Positions 37,906 to 51,600 of a stretch of DNA of 64,000 nt are shown in pieces. Position 1 is the first letter of the stretch, and the number at the start of each line of letters is the position of its first letter. The stretch lies in NCBI GenBank assembly GCA_013396995.1, contig VWZP01010941.1, positions 147,541-211,540 of the forward strand, written 5' to 3'. The DNA is from Dicaeum eximium (taxonomy: Eukaryota > Chordata > Aves > Passeriformes > Dicaeidae). The position numbers and the translations under genes were made by a program. Below the pieces are notes generated by a model that made no database searches, had not been told where the DNA came from, and was given only the letters and a program-made list of their open reading frames with translations.

Positions 37906-40660
37906 GACAACTTTTCCTTCAAGAATGTGTTTTGGAGGGTTTTTTGTTGTTTGTTTGGGGGTTTTTTTTGCCTACTTATTTATAAAGGCAGCTCCCAACT
38001 TAGCATGTGCTGAAGTGAGGAACTTCATTCTAGTGTGTGTGAAGTTTCTCAGTCAGCAATAACTGTTCCAGAGAAGGAAGGAAACCTGCTTAAAGTACCT
38101 TCTTATTGCATTGAATTCACCAGGATTTTATTCTGCAGTATTCTAGTTGCTGTTCTATGATCACTGTTCCAAAGGAGTAAAATTCTTTTGGTTCAACCGT
38201 AAACTTTTATTCAGGTGCTACTAATGGGTGGAAGATGAGAGAGATTCTTGGAAATCCAGCTCTGTCTTTAGTGCAGTATGTTTTTGTTCATCTGGGCTTA
38301 ATGCTATAGAGCTCCAACCTTAGCATCTTCCTGAAAGTGTTTTAGTTGTAAGTTCAGTTTCTTGTCGTAATAAGAAGCAGCAACTTCTGTTATAGCTATT
38401 AACAAGTCTGAAAATTTTAAATCATGAGTAATCTGGTCTAACCAGAAACTAATCCAGTTGGTTGTAACCACTGTAATTGCTTGTTTAAAAAAAAATGCAA
38501 ATTTGGACTTTGAGTGGATGTTAAGGTCATCTTGTGGTGATGATACTTTTTTTGCGTCCAGTTTTTTTTCCTCTGATACTTATATTTCTCATTCCTTTTG
38601 AGTCCAGGACAGTGGCACGAAGAAATTGTGTCAGCCTTGCTGTATTTAAGCTATATAGTGCTAGTGACCTGCAGCTTTGACCTAGTATTCCGTTTCCCAT
38701 GCATTTACTGTAATTATTTGATTTAAAAAAATATATCATATCTACTGCTTAGCCCTTTGGGAACTGATGTAGGAGGGATCAGCAGGAGCTGCTGCTCTTC
38801 AGTAGCCTCTATACAATCCTACAGCTTCAGTTGTTTTCTTAAAACTTGTTCCTCTGAAGTGTTGTCATCCTTTCAGCCCTGGTGATTTTAGAGAACAATT
38901 ATTTACTAAGGTGAATTTCCATTAAGTAGGAAGCAAAATGAGCTGAAAATTATTAGGGTTGCCAGGTGCAGACTTTCAGTTCTTTCTCCTTCTTCAGCAA
39001 AGAAAGCATTTCCCAAAGCTCGATTAAATCTCTTAAATCACAGTTTAGCCTAGCATAAGAAAAATAAGCTCAAACACCAGATCTGAACTAAGTGACTAAG
39101 CCATGTCCCGTTGTGTTGGAATTGAATTGGTTATAGCACACAGTAATCTACTTTATTGTCATCCTGGCCTTAACTGTAGCATAAGATGATTACATTGAAT
39201 GTGTATAATAATAAGGCTTACACTTTGTATATAGCCCTTTAAATATTTTGGCAGACCATAGAAAGAACCTTTACGTGCAAGGCTTGATTAATCCTTTTCC
39301 TCTGTGTATAGAACAAGTAGCTGCCAGAGCTCAAGGGTAAAACCTATTAATAATGTCTCTGGCAGTCCCCGCCCTCCTTCACAGTGTATTCTCTTCTGTT
39401 CACACCAAACTCCAGGCTTATTATCATTTTGGTCTCTCTCTTTTACTTTCCCAGTTTATACATAGCAGTCAGGGTATTCTAGCAGAATAGTATCTAGTAT
39501 AAAAGTGTCTAGTATAAAATATTTGCATGAACTCTGTTTTTCCAGTGACAGGAAAAGAGAAAAGAGGTGGTAGTGTTGTGGGCAGCCTGGCCCCTGCATT
39601 ATTTCCTACAGCTGTTCATACTCAGTATGGTAGAAAAGACCCTTAGAACAAGTTTAGAGAAGTGCTTTCACGGGCAGCTGTGTCTGGTGTGCTCCCAGGG
39701 GGATGCACGTGCATCCAGTGACGTGGCCGCACAACCCCCAGGGAGCACTCCTGACTTGGGGTGGGTGAGGAATTACTGGTGTTCTTCTTTTGCATATGGG
39801 GAAGCTGAAGCAGGATGAAGAAAAACATTTTTTTGTGAGTTCATGTGATGGGGTGGCTGGGCAGCCATTGGCATCCTTGCTCTTCATCATCAAAGTCAAA
39901 AAAGATGCTAACCTTAAAACGTGGTGTTGTTGCCAAGAAAATGACTCTTTCTACAGAGAGGTCACACTGGCTTATTGTAGCCATTACTGACCTTGAGCAA
40001 GTATTAATCCTGAGTTCTGACTGCTAACCTGTACTCTTTATACTAGAGAAAATGATTTAATCTTTGGCTTTCAATGAAAGTTAGTTCCTCTACCAAAAAG
40101 TTTTCAGCATGTTTTTGTCAGAAGTAGGTTCGGAGTTTGTATTATAGTCTCATGGGTATATTAATAACATAATACAACAAAGAAAAATGGCATGTGGTGA
40201 AGGTTTTAAGTGAAAAATATTTATTATTCAGAAGGCTTTCAAGGAACTTAGGTCACTAGATCAATAAAACATTTTCACTTGGAAAGTACTTCCCATTTCT
40301 GGTGCAGCGTCTCTTTAGCAGCAGCAGCTGTGAGGATGGATGGTGGGCAGTTGTTACCAGAACTGCAGTGTCCTGTCCTCTCTTGCCAGATCCTCAGTGG
40401 ATCAAAGCAAACTTTGCCCTCCTGTGTTTTTAAATAAGGTTGTTACAAAACTACAGGAAGGGGAGCAATGAGGGGATGCCCCTGAGCAGGGAAACTGAGG
40501 TCAGGGTCATCTGGGGCTCATGGCACGTGTTGGGAGACACCTCATGGTAGCCTATGCCGTCTTGAGCTCTTGGGGTCCCATTGCTGAGGTGTTCCTCAGC
40601 CAGAACTAAAGCAATCCCACCCAAGAAATAGCATCCTCTGGCTCCCCTCTGCCCACCCTC

Positions 40661-40715
40661 CTCCGCAGCGGCGGTCGAGGGGCGCGGGGGGGCCCGGCCG
40701 GCCCCGCCACCGCAG
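40661..40715. promoter_or_regulatory. very CpG-dense 55-bp patch
   Basis: About ten CpGs lie within roughly 50 bp, including GCAGCGGCGGTCGAGG and GGCCCGGCCGGCCCC, inside otherwise CpG-poor intron. The flanks (about 40480-40790) are moderately GC-rich. It may be a small CpG island or the core of a GC-rich repeat. No open frame or splice signal ties it to a gene. Confidence 0.35.
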
Positions 40716-40830
40716 CTCTGCAGCCCAGAGGTGGCAGCATTTCACCGGTGGGCAAAGGAGCCCCGGCACACAGTGGGGACATTCATGTGCAGAAGTGCTT
40801 TGGGATCTTTTTGGCCAAAAGCACTATGTT

Positions 40831-40854
40831 AAAAAAAAAAAAAAGAAAAAAAAA
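40831..40854. repeat. A-rich homopolymer (A14-G-A9)
   Basis: A plain adenine-rich tract about 115 bp downstream of the CpG-dense patch. The GC-rich body and A-rich end together loosely resemble a retro-insertion, but no family is recognised. Confidence 0.9.
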
Positions 40855-41959
40855 TTAAGGTCATAAGGTGTCTGGGATTTTTGAAGAGCCAATGTAACAG
40901 TGGTCTTTTATTATTAGTGAGTTTACAGCCAAGAGCTGTCCCGTAAATGAGCAATGCGATTTAAGGATTATTTTTTTTTCCTTTAAAAGCAGGAATGCTT
41001 GAGACATTAAAGGTGGTCTGGCAGCTTTTGCTGTGAGACTTCTCTTCATGTTGATCTGTACACTGGCTTTGTGTCAACACGAGAGCACCACGTTCTTGCA
41101 GACAGGCAGGGGTCAGCACTGTGTTTGAACTGGACCGCACGCTGCTTCATGCAAGAGCACAGTTCATGGTGTGGGGATAGGAAGAATGTGAAAGGGTGTT
41201 TGGCTATATGGACTATGTGAGCTACATGCCATTAGTTAAAAAAGATGCAAGTGTGGAATGCGTAGTTTGCACATAGCTTGCTGTTATTTATTTACTTTGG
41301 AAGGACGGGGAGGAAGATTAACTAATACCCATGAGCCCAGAGTGGATGTAATTCAGGTATAGGTTTAGGAGCTAGGTTAATAACAGGTATGATTAGATTT
41401 TTATTGTGTCATTGCTTGGATTAGAGTATGGACAGCCTCAGGTCCTTGAGCTTATTTAAAGACCTTCATATTTTCCGTCAACAGCTGTATGATGTTAGGG
41501 AAAGGGAGGCCGTGGGATTTCTCTTTCTCAGCTAGTTTATTTGTGAGGTGGTGAGGTTAATGTGGCAATATCCCATGCTTAGTAGAGAGGCTTTTTGGCT
41601 TTAAGCATTGTGTGTGCTCCCTTCAGATTTATGATTTTGACCCCAGCCTGGCATTATCACACTGTCAGTGGGAGTATGGAGCTGGTTGGAACCTCCAGCT
41701 CTTGGTGGTAATCTTTCTTAATTAGTTTACAGTTGAAACAATTGTCCGACTTCTTGCCTTTAAACAAGGGAAGTTTGCTCTATCGGTGGTTGATTTCCCT
41801 GAGGGAGGAAATCCTGAGGGGGGTTATCAGGGAAAGAAAAGCTCTGGGCTCCACTTTCAAAGCAATGCCATGTATGAAGCATGCATCAATCCTGTTAGTA
41901 CTGCTTATTATTTCACAATGGCCTGTCAGGAATTACAGGCACAGACTTTTCTAAGGACT

Positions 41960-43020
41960 CTTGCAGACCTTTATGCACTCTCATCCTGAGTCAGGATTTT
42001 GTGGAATTATGTGCTAATAAAAGCGAATTTTACACATTGGAATTGCTCTTTTAATCTTTCCCTGACTTTTCCACAGATCTCTCCTAGCCTTCTAATTGTC
42101 GACTTTGTGCCAGGGAGCCCTCCATGCCTCATCATTACGACTAAAATCTGCCATCAGTTAACACAGAGCTTATAACTAGGAGCAGCCCCCTCCCTTGCAT
42201 GGAAGCACAGACAGTAATAGACACTATAGTGGCAGCACCAAAGGGAGTTTTACTGTGTATTTTAATGACTTGTGCTTGATTACATTTGCTAGATTGAACC
42301 GAAGTTCATTTAGTAATTGGTATGATTCTTACAGGATACACATTTGACATTCCTCCCTCATTAAAGAGCTCCAACAATGGCGGTTGCAACTTTCATCTCA
42401 AGGGTGACCCTCTCAGATACATATCCAGTCTTTTTCTTTTGATAAACCACCCAACCCGGCATTCATTAACACTTAACCATCTGCAGCCAGCCCCTCCTAG
42501 TACCTTCTCTCTCGCTTTGATGATATAATTAAAAGCCTTCTGTATTATCTCCCTCCAAGCAATAAGTCTAGGTGCGTCAGCTCCTGCATTGTTTGTTATT
42601 CGATTCTCTCTGTATCAGCTGTTCTTGTGACGGGCTCATTTTTCATATGTTGTAAAGATTAGCTGATGGAGTGGGAGATCAGAGGCATGAAGCAGGAGTG
42701 TGGCTCTTGATATTAGTAACCAGATGCTCATTTGAAATGGTGATGGGGTTTGCCATTATCTGGTAGATTATTTGGCTCCTTTGCTTTTACCTGAAGATAA
42801 ACTGGTTTAAGCACTAGTAAATGAAAATGAGCATCATTTTTAGTGGCTTGTTATGATAGAGTGCTCTTATCAGTCTGGTTTAGTGTGGCTATTCTCTCCT
42901 TGAGCCTGGTTTATAGAAATCACAGCTTTGTTTATGCATGTGCCCAAACTTGCCTGTTTGACCTTTGAAGCTGTGATTATAATATTAATCTATGGGACTA
43001 TTCTGTTGCAAATCACTTAG
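41960..43020. promoter_or_regulatory. candidate conserved non-coding block with an AP-1 palindrome
   Basis: This is about 1 kb of complex sequence nearly free of homopolymers, with many TAAT/ATTA cores (TTCTAATTGTCG, GATGATATAATTAAAAG, GATTATAATATTAATC). It also has scattered CpGs such as GGCGGTTGC and TAGGTGCGTCAG. At 41983-41997, ATCCTGA-G-TCAGGAT is a perfect palindrome around TGAGTCA, the AP-1 consensus. Among the intronic stretches here it most resembles a cluster of deeply conserved enhancers. That is a judgement from composition, not an alignment. Confidence 0.42.
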
Positions 43021-43337
43021 GTGGTCTGTATTTTAGAGGATTTCATTGTGGGACCTCCCTCTTGTCCAGCATGATGTTCCATTATTGTTAGTATATTCTA
43101 TATTGAAAGCTAACTCAGGCTGGTGTTTCAGTACATCTTGTTGTCTAGCTGCTTTTTGTGAGGAGGATTTTGTGTGTGATGGAGGAGCTGGGATAGCGCT
43201 GTGCTACTATTTATCCACTTCCACTGGTTTTGTAGAACTTTATAACAAAGTTGCTTAGCTACAGAAAAACTTGGTACAATGCTTGCATGCAGATAGAAAC
43301 TTCAGCCCACAAATCCTCAGTGTCCTGTGGTGTAGCT

Positions 43338-43415
43338 AAATAGCATTATTCCAGTTTGCAGGTGGGGAGACTGCATGTGTCAGAGCCACACAGACACTGG
43401 CAACAGAACCAGCAT
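43338..43415 (-). mobile_element. probable MIR-type SINE fragment, reverse
   Basis: GCATTATTCCAGTTTGCAGG, then TGGGGAGACTGCATG, then CAGAGCCACACAGACACTGG, then CAACAGAACCAGCATTTAG. These follow the MIR reverse-complement order (ATTATCCCCATTTTACAG, GAGGAAACTGAGGC, GGTCACACAGCTAGTAAG, GCAGAGCCGGGATT). It is decayed. Confidence 0.5.
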
Positions 43416-45510
43416 TTAGTGGGGAATTCCTGTTTTACACTGTTGCTTGATGCCTAGACCCTGCAGCCTTCCTCTGCCTGCTGTTTAAGGGAGAGTGTAT
43501 GAAAGATCTTGAATAGGAAAAGAAAAAACTGGCATTCTAGCCCTAAAGAAATTTCGTCTTGTCATCTTCAGGTTAAGAACTGGATTTTTTCCTCCCATTT
43601 TTGCCTCTCCTTCCTATGTTCCATCTATTTATATCTTTTTACATGTTTACTGCCTGTTCCATTGATTTGTTATTTTTCCCAGTAAACTATTATATTCATT
43701 ACATAAATACAAATACAGAGAAGATAGGAAATTTCTCCCTCTCATATATGCACAAAATGTGGAAACCATTCTCAGGATGCAGAGCAGGAGGGAATCTGCT
43801 GGTTTCAAACTGCAAGATCTCATTAAAATTAGTGGATTCCCTATCCTCCTTGCATAAGGAGCATTGCTATTTGGGCTGCCTTCCACAGCAACATCTGGGC
43901 CACTGATAACATCAGTACTGGAGCATTGCTAGGTGAGCTCATGTTTTGTTAATGAAGTAATCTACTGGAAGTGCAAATATAATTTTCTAGTACCACATAC
44001 TTCACTGCAAAGTGTTGTACCACTATTATAGGAGCTTTCCTTTTGCAAATGGGACTTGAAGAATTTTGTTGTAGTCAAAAATATGCGTAGCTTGAATGGC
44101 ATGCTTGAGAAATGTCACATAAGTCATGAAACAGTAAGACTTAAATACTTTGGTAGTTCAAGGCATTAATTGAGAAATGAACTGAAAATGGCTTATTAGA
44201 ACGCCTGATGTTCTTGGTAGCTTTGGTGTTACTAAATATTTGGTGTGATGGTATTGGTTTACTGTTTATATTTATATGCATGTCCAGTTTGTGAGTGATC
44301 CTTCTGCTGAGCTAACTACATAACAAAAGTAATCATGATCACAAACATCTGACTTTCGCATGTTCTGGAATAAGCAAATCAAGTTGGATAGAGTACACTG
44401 ATAAAATTTGTTCATTCGAACTTAATTATGAAATCCCAACATCAAAGGGAGAAAAATGAAAACAGAGACAGTTTCAGGTGTGGATTGAAATTTCTCTCCT
44501 TAATAGCCTCTGACTGTGAGTGCAGTTATGGATGTCTTGAATGGCTCAGCATAGTCTCTGACTACTGTTGTGTTTTGTCTTTCTTAATCTGCAGGCTAAA
44601 TATTCTTGTGGCTTTTCTGTTCTGAGAACTAGTGGCAAATGTTCAGGCAGCCAGAATGCTCTCAAATGAGGCCACAGATTTGTGGAAAGGAAAGTAATAT
44701 TGGCCTAAAATATCTAGCTGGTTTGAAATGGGTTCCAAAAAGGGTTTCCATTATCCAAGAATAGAGAAAGCATAAAAAGAGAAGCAATAGAAGCAGTCAA
44801 CGAGTCTTTATGGTTTAATCTTTGTTCTTAAAATTTTGAAGCTACCAGAGATTCCTGAGGTTCTGAAATATTAAGCTGACCCTGCTCTGAAAGCAAAGAC
44901 TTCCTTGTTTGGCTTATGATGAGTGGGAGTTTTACTGATCTTTCCCACCTTACTGGGCTGGATAGCCAAATGCTTTGTAATTGAGCTGTGGCAACATTTG
45001 TAATGTGTAGTGTAGGAAAGGTGAGCAGACCCCATCTCCTTCCTCTTTTCCCCTCCAGGAAGTGTTGGAGAAAATACAGTAGTGTTGTTGTGTTTGCTAG
45101 CAGAACATGCCCAGCCTTGCATATATATTAAGGCAGGCACTTAGCCAGAAGCTTTGAATTATTGTACCCTGACATTACCCACTGTAACTTTTAGCACTCT
45201 GGGCCCATTACTTTGGCTTCCTGCCCAGTAATGTGCAATTTCCACTTACATGAGAAGATGTAGCAGGAGTAATGACTCCTTGGAGGAGGTGTTTTCTTTT
45301 GCAGCAGATCAGCCCAGGGCCAGCAGGTGTAAGTTTACAGACACAGCCCAATAATGGCAGCCTGAGCTCTTCTGTTCTGGCAATCCAACAGTACATGGAA
45401 AGGAACAGACCTTTTCACACTTGTCACTATCCCCTGACCTCATTGCAAAGTCAAATCTTGTAAACAGCCATGGAAAATCTCCATGATTTCCCTTTTTTAT
45501 TCTTTTCCAG

Positions 45511-45600
45511 GCACCCCAGAATGCACATCAGAACAGGGCTGATGGATGCCCATCTCTACTGTCTGAAGAAATATGTGGTAGACTTCCTGGTAGAAAACAG
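45511..45600 (+). CDS. EIF2B3: EIF2B3 internal coding exon D (about residues 190-220)
   Basis: The leading G completes the Lys codon. There follow 29 codons, beginning HPRMHIRTGLMDAHLYCLKK and ending YVVDFLVEN, then AG of a split Arg codon. DAHLYCLKKYVVDFL is highly conserved in eIF2B-gamma. The acceptor is a strong T-rich tract (about 45490-45508) with CCAG ending at 45510. The donor GTAAGA begins at 45601. At 90 nt this is the shortest exon in the window, and it is flanked by the two largest introns (21.7 and 17.8 kb). Its coordinates are fixed by frame on both sides. Confidence 0.95.
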
Positions 45601-48600
45601 GTAAGAAACCAAGCAACACACAAGGCGTTTGCACTGACGTATGGTTTACACCAGAGCTTTTAAAGCAATTCTTTTTTCATTAAATTAGCTAGCATAAAAT
45701 AGAAATATAAAAGAAACCAGTTTTCAAAATATTTTAACTATACTAAAAGGAATGCCAAGCATTATGTCTGAGTGTCTTATTAGAATCTTTTTGAAAAAAC
45801 AAAACAAAAACCCCAGCATAAGTGAACACTAACATTTTTGTCTCTTTTATGCATCCCTTCTTTTTCTAATGTATCTGTTCTTTTTGGCTGCTCATTTTAC
45901 CAGGGCTTCCCCATTGTTAGGCTTGTGAATACATTTCTGACCTTTGATTTCCCCCACCACAGTCTGTTTTGGTCTTTGCAATCACCTTCCCTCTGCCCCT
46001 TCACATCCACCACCACTGCAGGTGGGCTATCTCTGTAGCATCCTATGTTTTAGCTTGTGATATTCCTCTGTCAAAACTCTGAGACCACCCACTGAGAGTA
46101 AGAAAAACATCCATTTATGGAAGTGGAGAAGGATCTTAGCTATAATATGTCATGAAACAGACAAAAAAAACCCCTGTTTGTCTTTTAAAAACAAACAAAT
46201 GAACACTCCCCCTCACAGTAAGTAGTTCAGTTTTGGAATTATGTCCTGTTCCTAGACTTTTTATAGCCCTCTCATGCCCATTACATGTACTGAATGCTTA
46301 CTGAGTTCTCAAGAGTTTTTCTCCCCTTTTAAGTAAGATAAAAGATACAGGGGCTAAGTGTTGTGTTCATAGTACATTTTCTTAGCAGATAAACTGACAT
46401 GTGAAAAAACACTGAGGGTGGGAGATTTATGTTAGTCTTGACCATATACAAATCTGGTGATACAGCTGGATACATGCTTGAAGGAGCTCTTCCAGAATAA
46501 GGGTCTGTGAGCGAGTTAAAATTAAGTGGAAAATCTGTGTTAACCCCCAGGGCAATTTCTTACCATGCATAAGAATAAGGCTTATCCAACACGTTGACTG
46601 GTACACGGGAGCATTGTACAAGTTATTTTAGTTCTCACTTGTGTACAGAAACGTGTGAAAGGTGAGAGTTTCAGGAGCAGCAGATGCTTTAAACCCAGAA
46701 TAAACCCTTTATTTAGTGTATTTTAGAAAGTTGGTGAGGGTTTGGAATTCTCGTGCTTCCTGTGGTAGCATGAAGCAGTGTTTACACCTTCCTTTTGTCA
46801 TAATACAGCATGCAGAACTGATTTCTGGAAATCCTAGCACCTAGTTTTGCTGGGATTAGACATTTCTGGAATATTAGACATTTCACACATTCAGTTATTT
46901 TTCCCTGGTATTTCATTTTGTTTTGAATTTAGATCTGTGGGACAAGGATGGTCTTTGTCAGATATGTCACTCAGAGAGGCCTCTAAGTGTAAATAGCGGT
47001 AACTTCAAATTTCAAAATTTTTAATGCTATTTCAGTGGAAACTGGTGAGATATTTGGCTTTGTCAGTCAGGATTTTACCTTGTATTAACCAAAGCCAGTA
47101 GAGTAAAATTCTTCTAGTTGCCCCCAGATCCCCATAGAACAAGTCTACTGACTTTTTACAAGTATGACTGGCTGGGGGTTTTTTTGTTGTTTTCTATAGC
47201 AAGGTTATTCTCTGTCTTCACTATTTTTTGAAGCTGTGCTGCTTTTCTGTGACCCTTCCATGACAAATAGATCATTACAGCAGCTAGGCAGCATTTCTCA
47301 AGACCTGATAGCAACATCTGGCTTACTAATGGTAGATAGCTGCTTCATTCTCTTTATTACACAAATGCTGCTTATTCAGTCAATTGAGAGAGTCAATTGC
47401 AAGTAATGTGCTTAACTGGCAAATCTGGGGAATGGGATTTTTGCCATGAGGAATAACTTTAGCTTTCAGACTTTTGGCACTGGTGGGCATTTGCAGCTTG
47501 TTTTTCTTCTCTGAGGAAGGGGAGGACAGTGCATACCCAAAGATCTTTCCATGTTTGGCAGCAATATGCCAAGACTTTTGAAAGACTCTGGAGATCTTTT
47601 TTTTTTTTGCCTCAGAAGTACTGACATCTACCTAATTGTTTGGGTTTAAGGATTTTTTTTAATACTTTGGTTTTTAGTCTAGAAAGAACCTACAGTAAGA
47701 TTTTGCCTCTCTGCAATTCTGCACCAGGACTGGAGAAACTCAGATGCCTTGTTTAAGTTGTGTGTGTTTAAAACTAACAGCAGGGACTGAAGGGAACAGT
47801 GAAGCTCTTGTACAGTGCCAGGAAGTACTGACACAGTGTACTTCCTCAATATTACAATATTTACATTGTGTTAATATTTTAACAGCGGGGTTTGATGGCA
47901 GGCAGAACACCTTTTTTCATTGTTTGTGGCTCAGTGAAGCATTTACATTTTTTCAAATGTTTTTTTGACATACAAAAGTTTAAAAGATGTTGCCCAGCAG
48001 TAAAAAATTCAGTTGCTACAACTGACTTTTGTAGAGGAAAATTATGATTACTTCCAGGTTGAAGCATTACGTGAAAACAAATGTGGTTATCTGTATGGGA
48101 TCTGTTTCTTCTTCAGTGAGTCCCAGATTAGCTGCAAAGATATGACAAGAACAAGCTCTGCCTGGATGAATCTAACTTGTTTATAGCTGTACCTGTAAGA
48201 GTAATTGGCATTCAGATTAATATATGTGTTGTAGGTAAAGCACAAAGTCACAAGCAACTAATATGAAAACAGGGGGGAAAGAACATGAAATGGCTAAACC
48301 TTGGTTCTGTCTAACTATATAAATCTTGCTTTAGGATTTGGAACAACTTTGTTAAGTGGCAGCTTTGGAAAAAGGCTGAATATTCAGCTCCAAGATGAAG
48401 TCATGATACCAAGGTTCTTTTCATCAGCTTTAGCACTGTCTTGCTTTGTGGTACTGGACAGATCCTTTGATTTTTCTGTGCACTTGTTTTCCTCTTCTGT
48501 GTGGGATTGTTTGGAAAATAATCAGTATTGGTTTGGCAGTAGTGAGATTCTATGATGAGGGATGTTTGGAGAGGTCAAAATACTGTTTGGTAGACTGTAA

Positions 48601-51600
48601 CTCAGTTTGTAGTCCTTTAATACATTTTTATGAACTATTTTAAAAGGCCTGAATTTATGATTATCCTGCCTGAAGTTTTATTGCACTATAGCAAATCAAA
48701 TTCTTGAGTTTTAAAAGGCAGAACTTGCTAGTGCCTTTGAATAAAAGTCAGAGGAAATATTCTGTTTATTAGAACACCCTCAAATATGTATGTCCAGACA
48801 AAAATAAAAAATACCATGCCCCTAATGTAATTTAAACCTGGGGAATTTATTTTTCAGGAATGAAACTGCTTTTTCTTTCCTCTCCTAGGAGGAAAAAATG
48901 CATTTTGGCAGTTAAATCTCCATCCATCACTCATCCACTAGTTCAGCACTGGATCCTAGTGAAATCAAGTGTGCGAAGGTCCTACCCTGTCCAAATCTAC
49001 CAAGCTCAAATGCTCGTGGTTCCATGCTGGCTTGGGCAACAGCTTATTAAATTCTTCCCCACAGCAGTTTATTTCTTACAGCTGGAATTTGTTCCTTCTC
49101 TTCTTTCCATAATTGTGCTTCACCAGCGTAGGTTGATTAAAAAGTGTTCTTTAATCAGCTGCAGTGCACTGGCAGCCTCTGCACAGGGGGGCTGGTACGA
49201 GACTGGGAGCTCTGCCCTCGGGTGAACGTCTCCATCCCTGCACTTGCAGTGGATACCCAGCACCGGTGACTTCTGGGTCTGTCCACATGACATTCACAAG
49301 GGGTCACACACCATACCCTGCTATCAGCTGGATTTATCCTGTCTGAACAGGAGCTGTGACCTCAATGTGAAGCAGCTCATGTTTGGGCTGAATTTTCTGC
49401 TGGTGCTACCTGGCCCTGGGGTTTATATCAGCGGAGGCCTTTGATTCTTCACCAGATTCCTTTCTTCATCAGTGAAATTAGAGTTGCTGAGGTTGGTCTT
49501 GGTAGAGAGTGTGGAGTTGTATCACACCTCCGCATGGGAAGGAAGTCAGTTAAAAATATGAGCTCTTTGTATTTAGGTGAGAGCTTTCCTTTCCTCAGCA
49601 TTTCCTCTTTCAGAGCAAAGCCAGCCCGGGGATCTCGTAGGTGCTGCGCTTTGTGGCGTGGGAAGACAGGCAAGCACAGGCCGTGTGTGCTGCTGGAGCT
49701 GCTCTGCCAGCACAGGGCAGGGATAGTTGAAGGTGAACACCTGCACCACATGATGAACTGCACAATATTGCTTTTCTTAAAGCACTCGTTCCACACGCTG
49801 AGCCAGCAGCGAGACAGAAGCAGAGGCTGTAGCTGGCTGGGGGCACGGCTCCACCCCACAGCTGGCGGGCCTCACACCCCTGGGGCCCTGCAGTGGCAGC
49901 CAGCACAGTAGCCAGTCCCTTTTTTGGCACTCTCCTGAGTGCTAGGTTGGAATCCTGCCTCGCTGCTGCATTCGGAGCAGATGGAAGAAGAGAGTCCTTA
50001 TTCCCTTTCCCCCGTGAACGTCATGTGCAGCAGAGGGCAGGATGTGGGCCTGTGCGTGTGAGCCCCGCGTGTTGCACAGGCATGTGCTGGCATTTCTTTG
50101 CTGTGTGCTGACAATTGGCTTGCTAACAATCCCAGCAGAGCTGCTACCAGGAGAAATGTGATCAAAGGGAAATGGCATGGTAGCTTGTGTTCTGTTTTTC
50201 CTGAAAATTTCTGAAGCTTTGGCCTGGTGAAGTAAGATACATAATTTAGAGGAGGGCAGAGAGGAGATAGATGTAAAGCAACCCCTTTCCTTGTGAAGTT
50301 TTAACATGGAAAATTCAAAGTTGCTTTGGAAATTTAGGTCTCGAAGATATGTCTCTACATATCCTGTGAATATGCTCAAGAACATATGTAATATGCATTT
50401 TTAATATATGTATACATGAATGGCATTGTGCCCAAAGTCAGTTGTGCAGGTACAGATGGCAGCATTTGTTATATTTGTTAGAATTTTACCATGCTCACAG
50501 CTGAAACCTGTAGGCACATGGAGACTGCTGTTTTCACCCCTCACTGAGGTAGACCACAAGGTCCAAAGCTAGATCAAGGCTGCCTAAAGCAGAGCAGTAT
50601 GTGATCCTAATCAATAAGGTCCCCAAAATAATTTTTCTCAAATTTCATCAGTGCAGAGCTTGTCAGGAATATACTAATCAAACCTTAGTTACAGGTTGAG
50701 CATACAAAAAGCCACATTTAAAAATAGCTGTTGCAAGGTGATAATTAATGGAAATCTGCAGAAATTAGATTTATATTCTGCATTCAGCACCATCTATAAA
50801 ATCCTCTGACAGAAGGGAATTACAAAAAAAAATTAAAAATCAGTTCTTCAGGCATCATTGATTTGTCTTACATCTTAGCAGTTCTCTTCTCCTCTTGCAG
50901 CCCTCTGCCTTGTACATTTAACACACGTGTTCTAATAAATGAGGCATTCTTCTGCCTCATTACACAAAGGTGATTCATCCCCAGGGCATAGTCCATCTTT
51001 GCATTGGGTGAAGAAGAGATTGAGATTGGGGAGAGAGGAAAAGTAGGCGTGTTTTTAAGGGTTGTGTCATAATGTGAACACACAAGGTCTTATTTGAGAT
51101 ATAAGCAACACACTTCTAGCTTTTCTTAATTTGAGTGCCCAAACTGTTACCATGATATTCTTTAAGTGTGTGTAAATATATTTATGTATGTGACACTTCT
51201 AGAATTAATCAGTGAGTCTACTGTGACTCTTGCTAATGGAGTAGCTGTTATCAGCATAGATTTATCACCTTTCAGGTCAGCCACCAGAAGGAGATGGGAT
51301 GCTCTAAACTTCAAACAATACCTATCTCAGCATTTATAACCTTGGCCCGGAGCATGCTCTGTTTCTCTGTGGAACAGTGTACAAGTACTTCAATTACCTT
51401 GCAGAAAAGAGAGAATGGAGCATGCCCAAGGTAGAAGTACTTCTACCTTTTAGAAGTAAAAAAATCCAAACCAAACAGGTCTCTTCCAAGCATGTGCAAA
51501 CAGTGTTTTTTCAGACTTAGCCTGGTGTAGTATGGGCACTTTTCCTGTTTACAAATGTAATGCCCAGACGAAAAGACAACCCTGTGCTGTGCCAAATTCT

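Larger units (their letters stand above)
23777..45510 (+). other. EIF2B3: EIF2B3 intron C-D (21.7 kb)
   Basis: A GTAAGC...CAG intron, the largest in the window. It carries a MIR element (32850-33028), a weaker MIR-like piece (43338-43415), a polypyrimidine/polypurine junction (26102-26205), TCTG and homopolymer repeats, and GC-rich patches at 33450-33560 and 40661-40715. Three blocks look like conserved regulatory DNA: 29690-30420, 37740-37905 and 41960-43020. In 23800-26000, 27000-29000, 30700-32500, 34000-37600 and 43900-45480 I see only ordinary intron with chance open frames. Confidence 0.88.

Noticed and set aside
49441..49911. 156-aa plus-strand open frame, with overlapping antisense frames of 106-147 aa
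   Set aside because: The stretch is GC-rich, which lowers stop-codon frequency on both strands. Several overlapping frames are open at once, and none resembles a known family.
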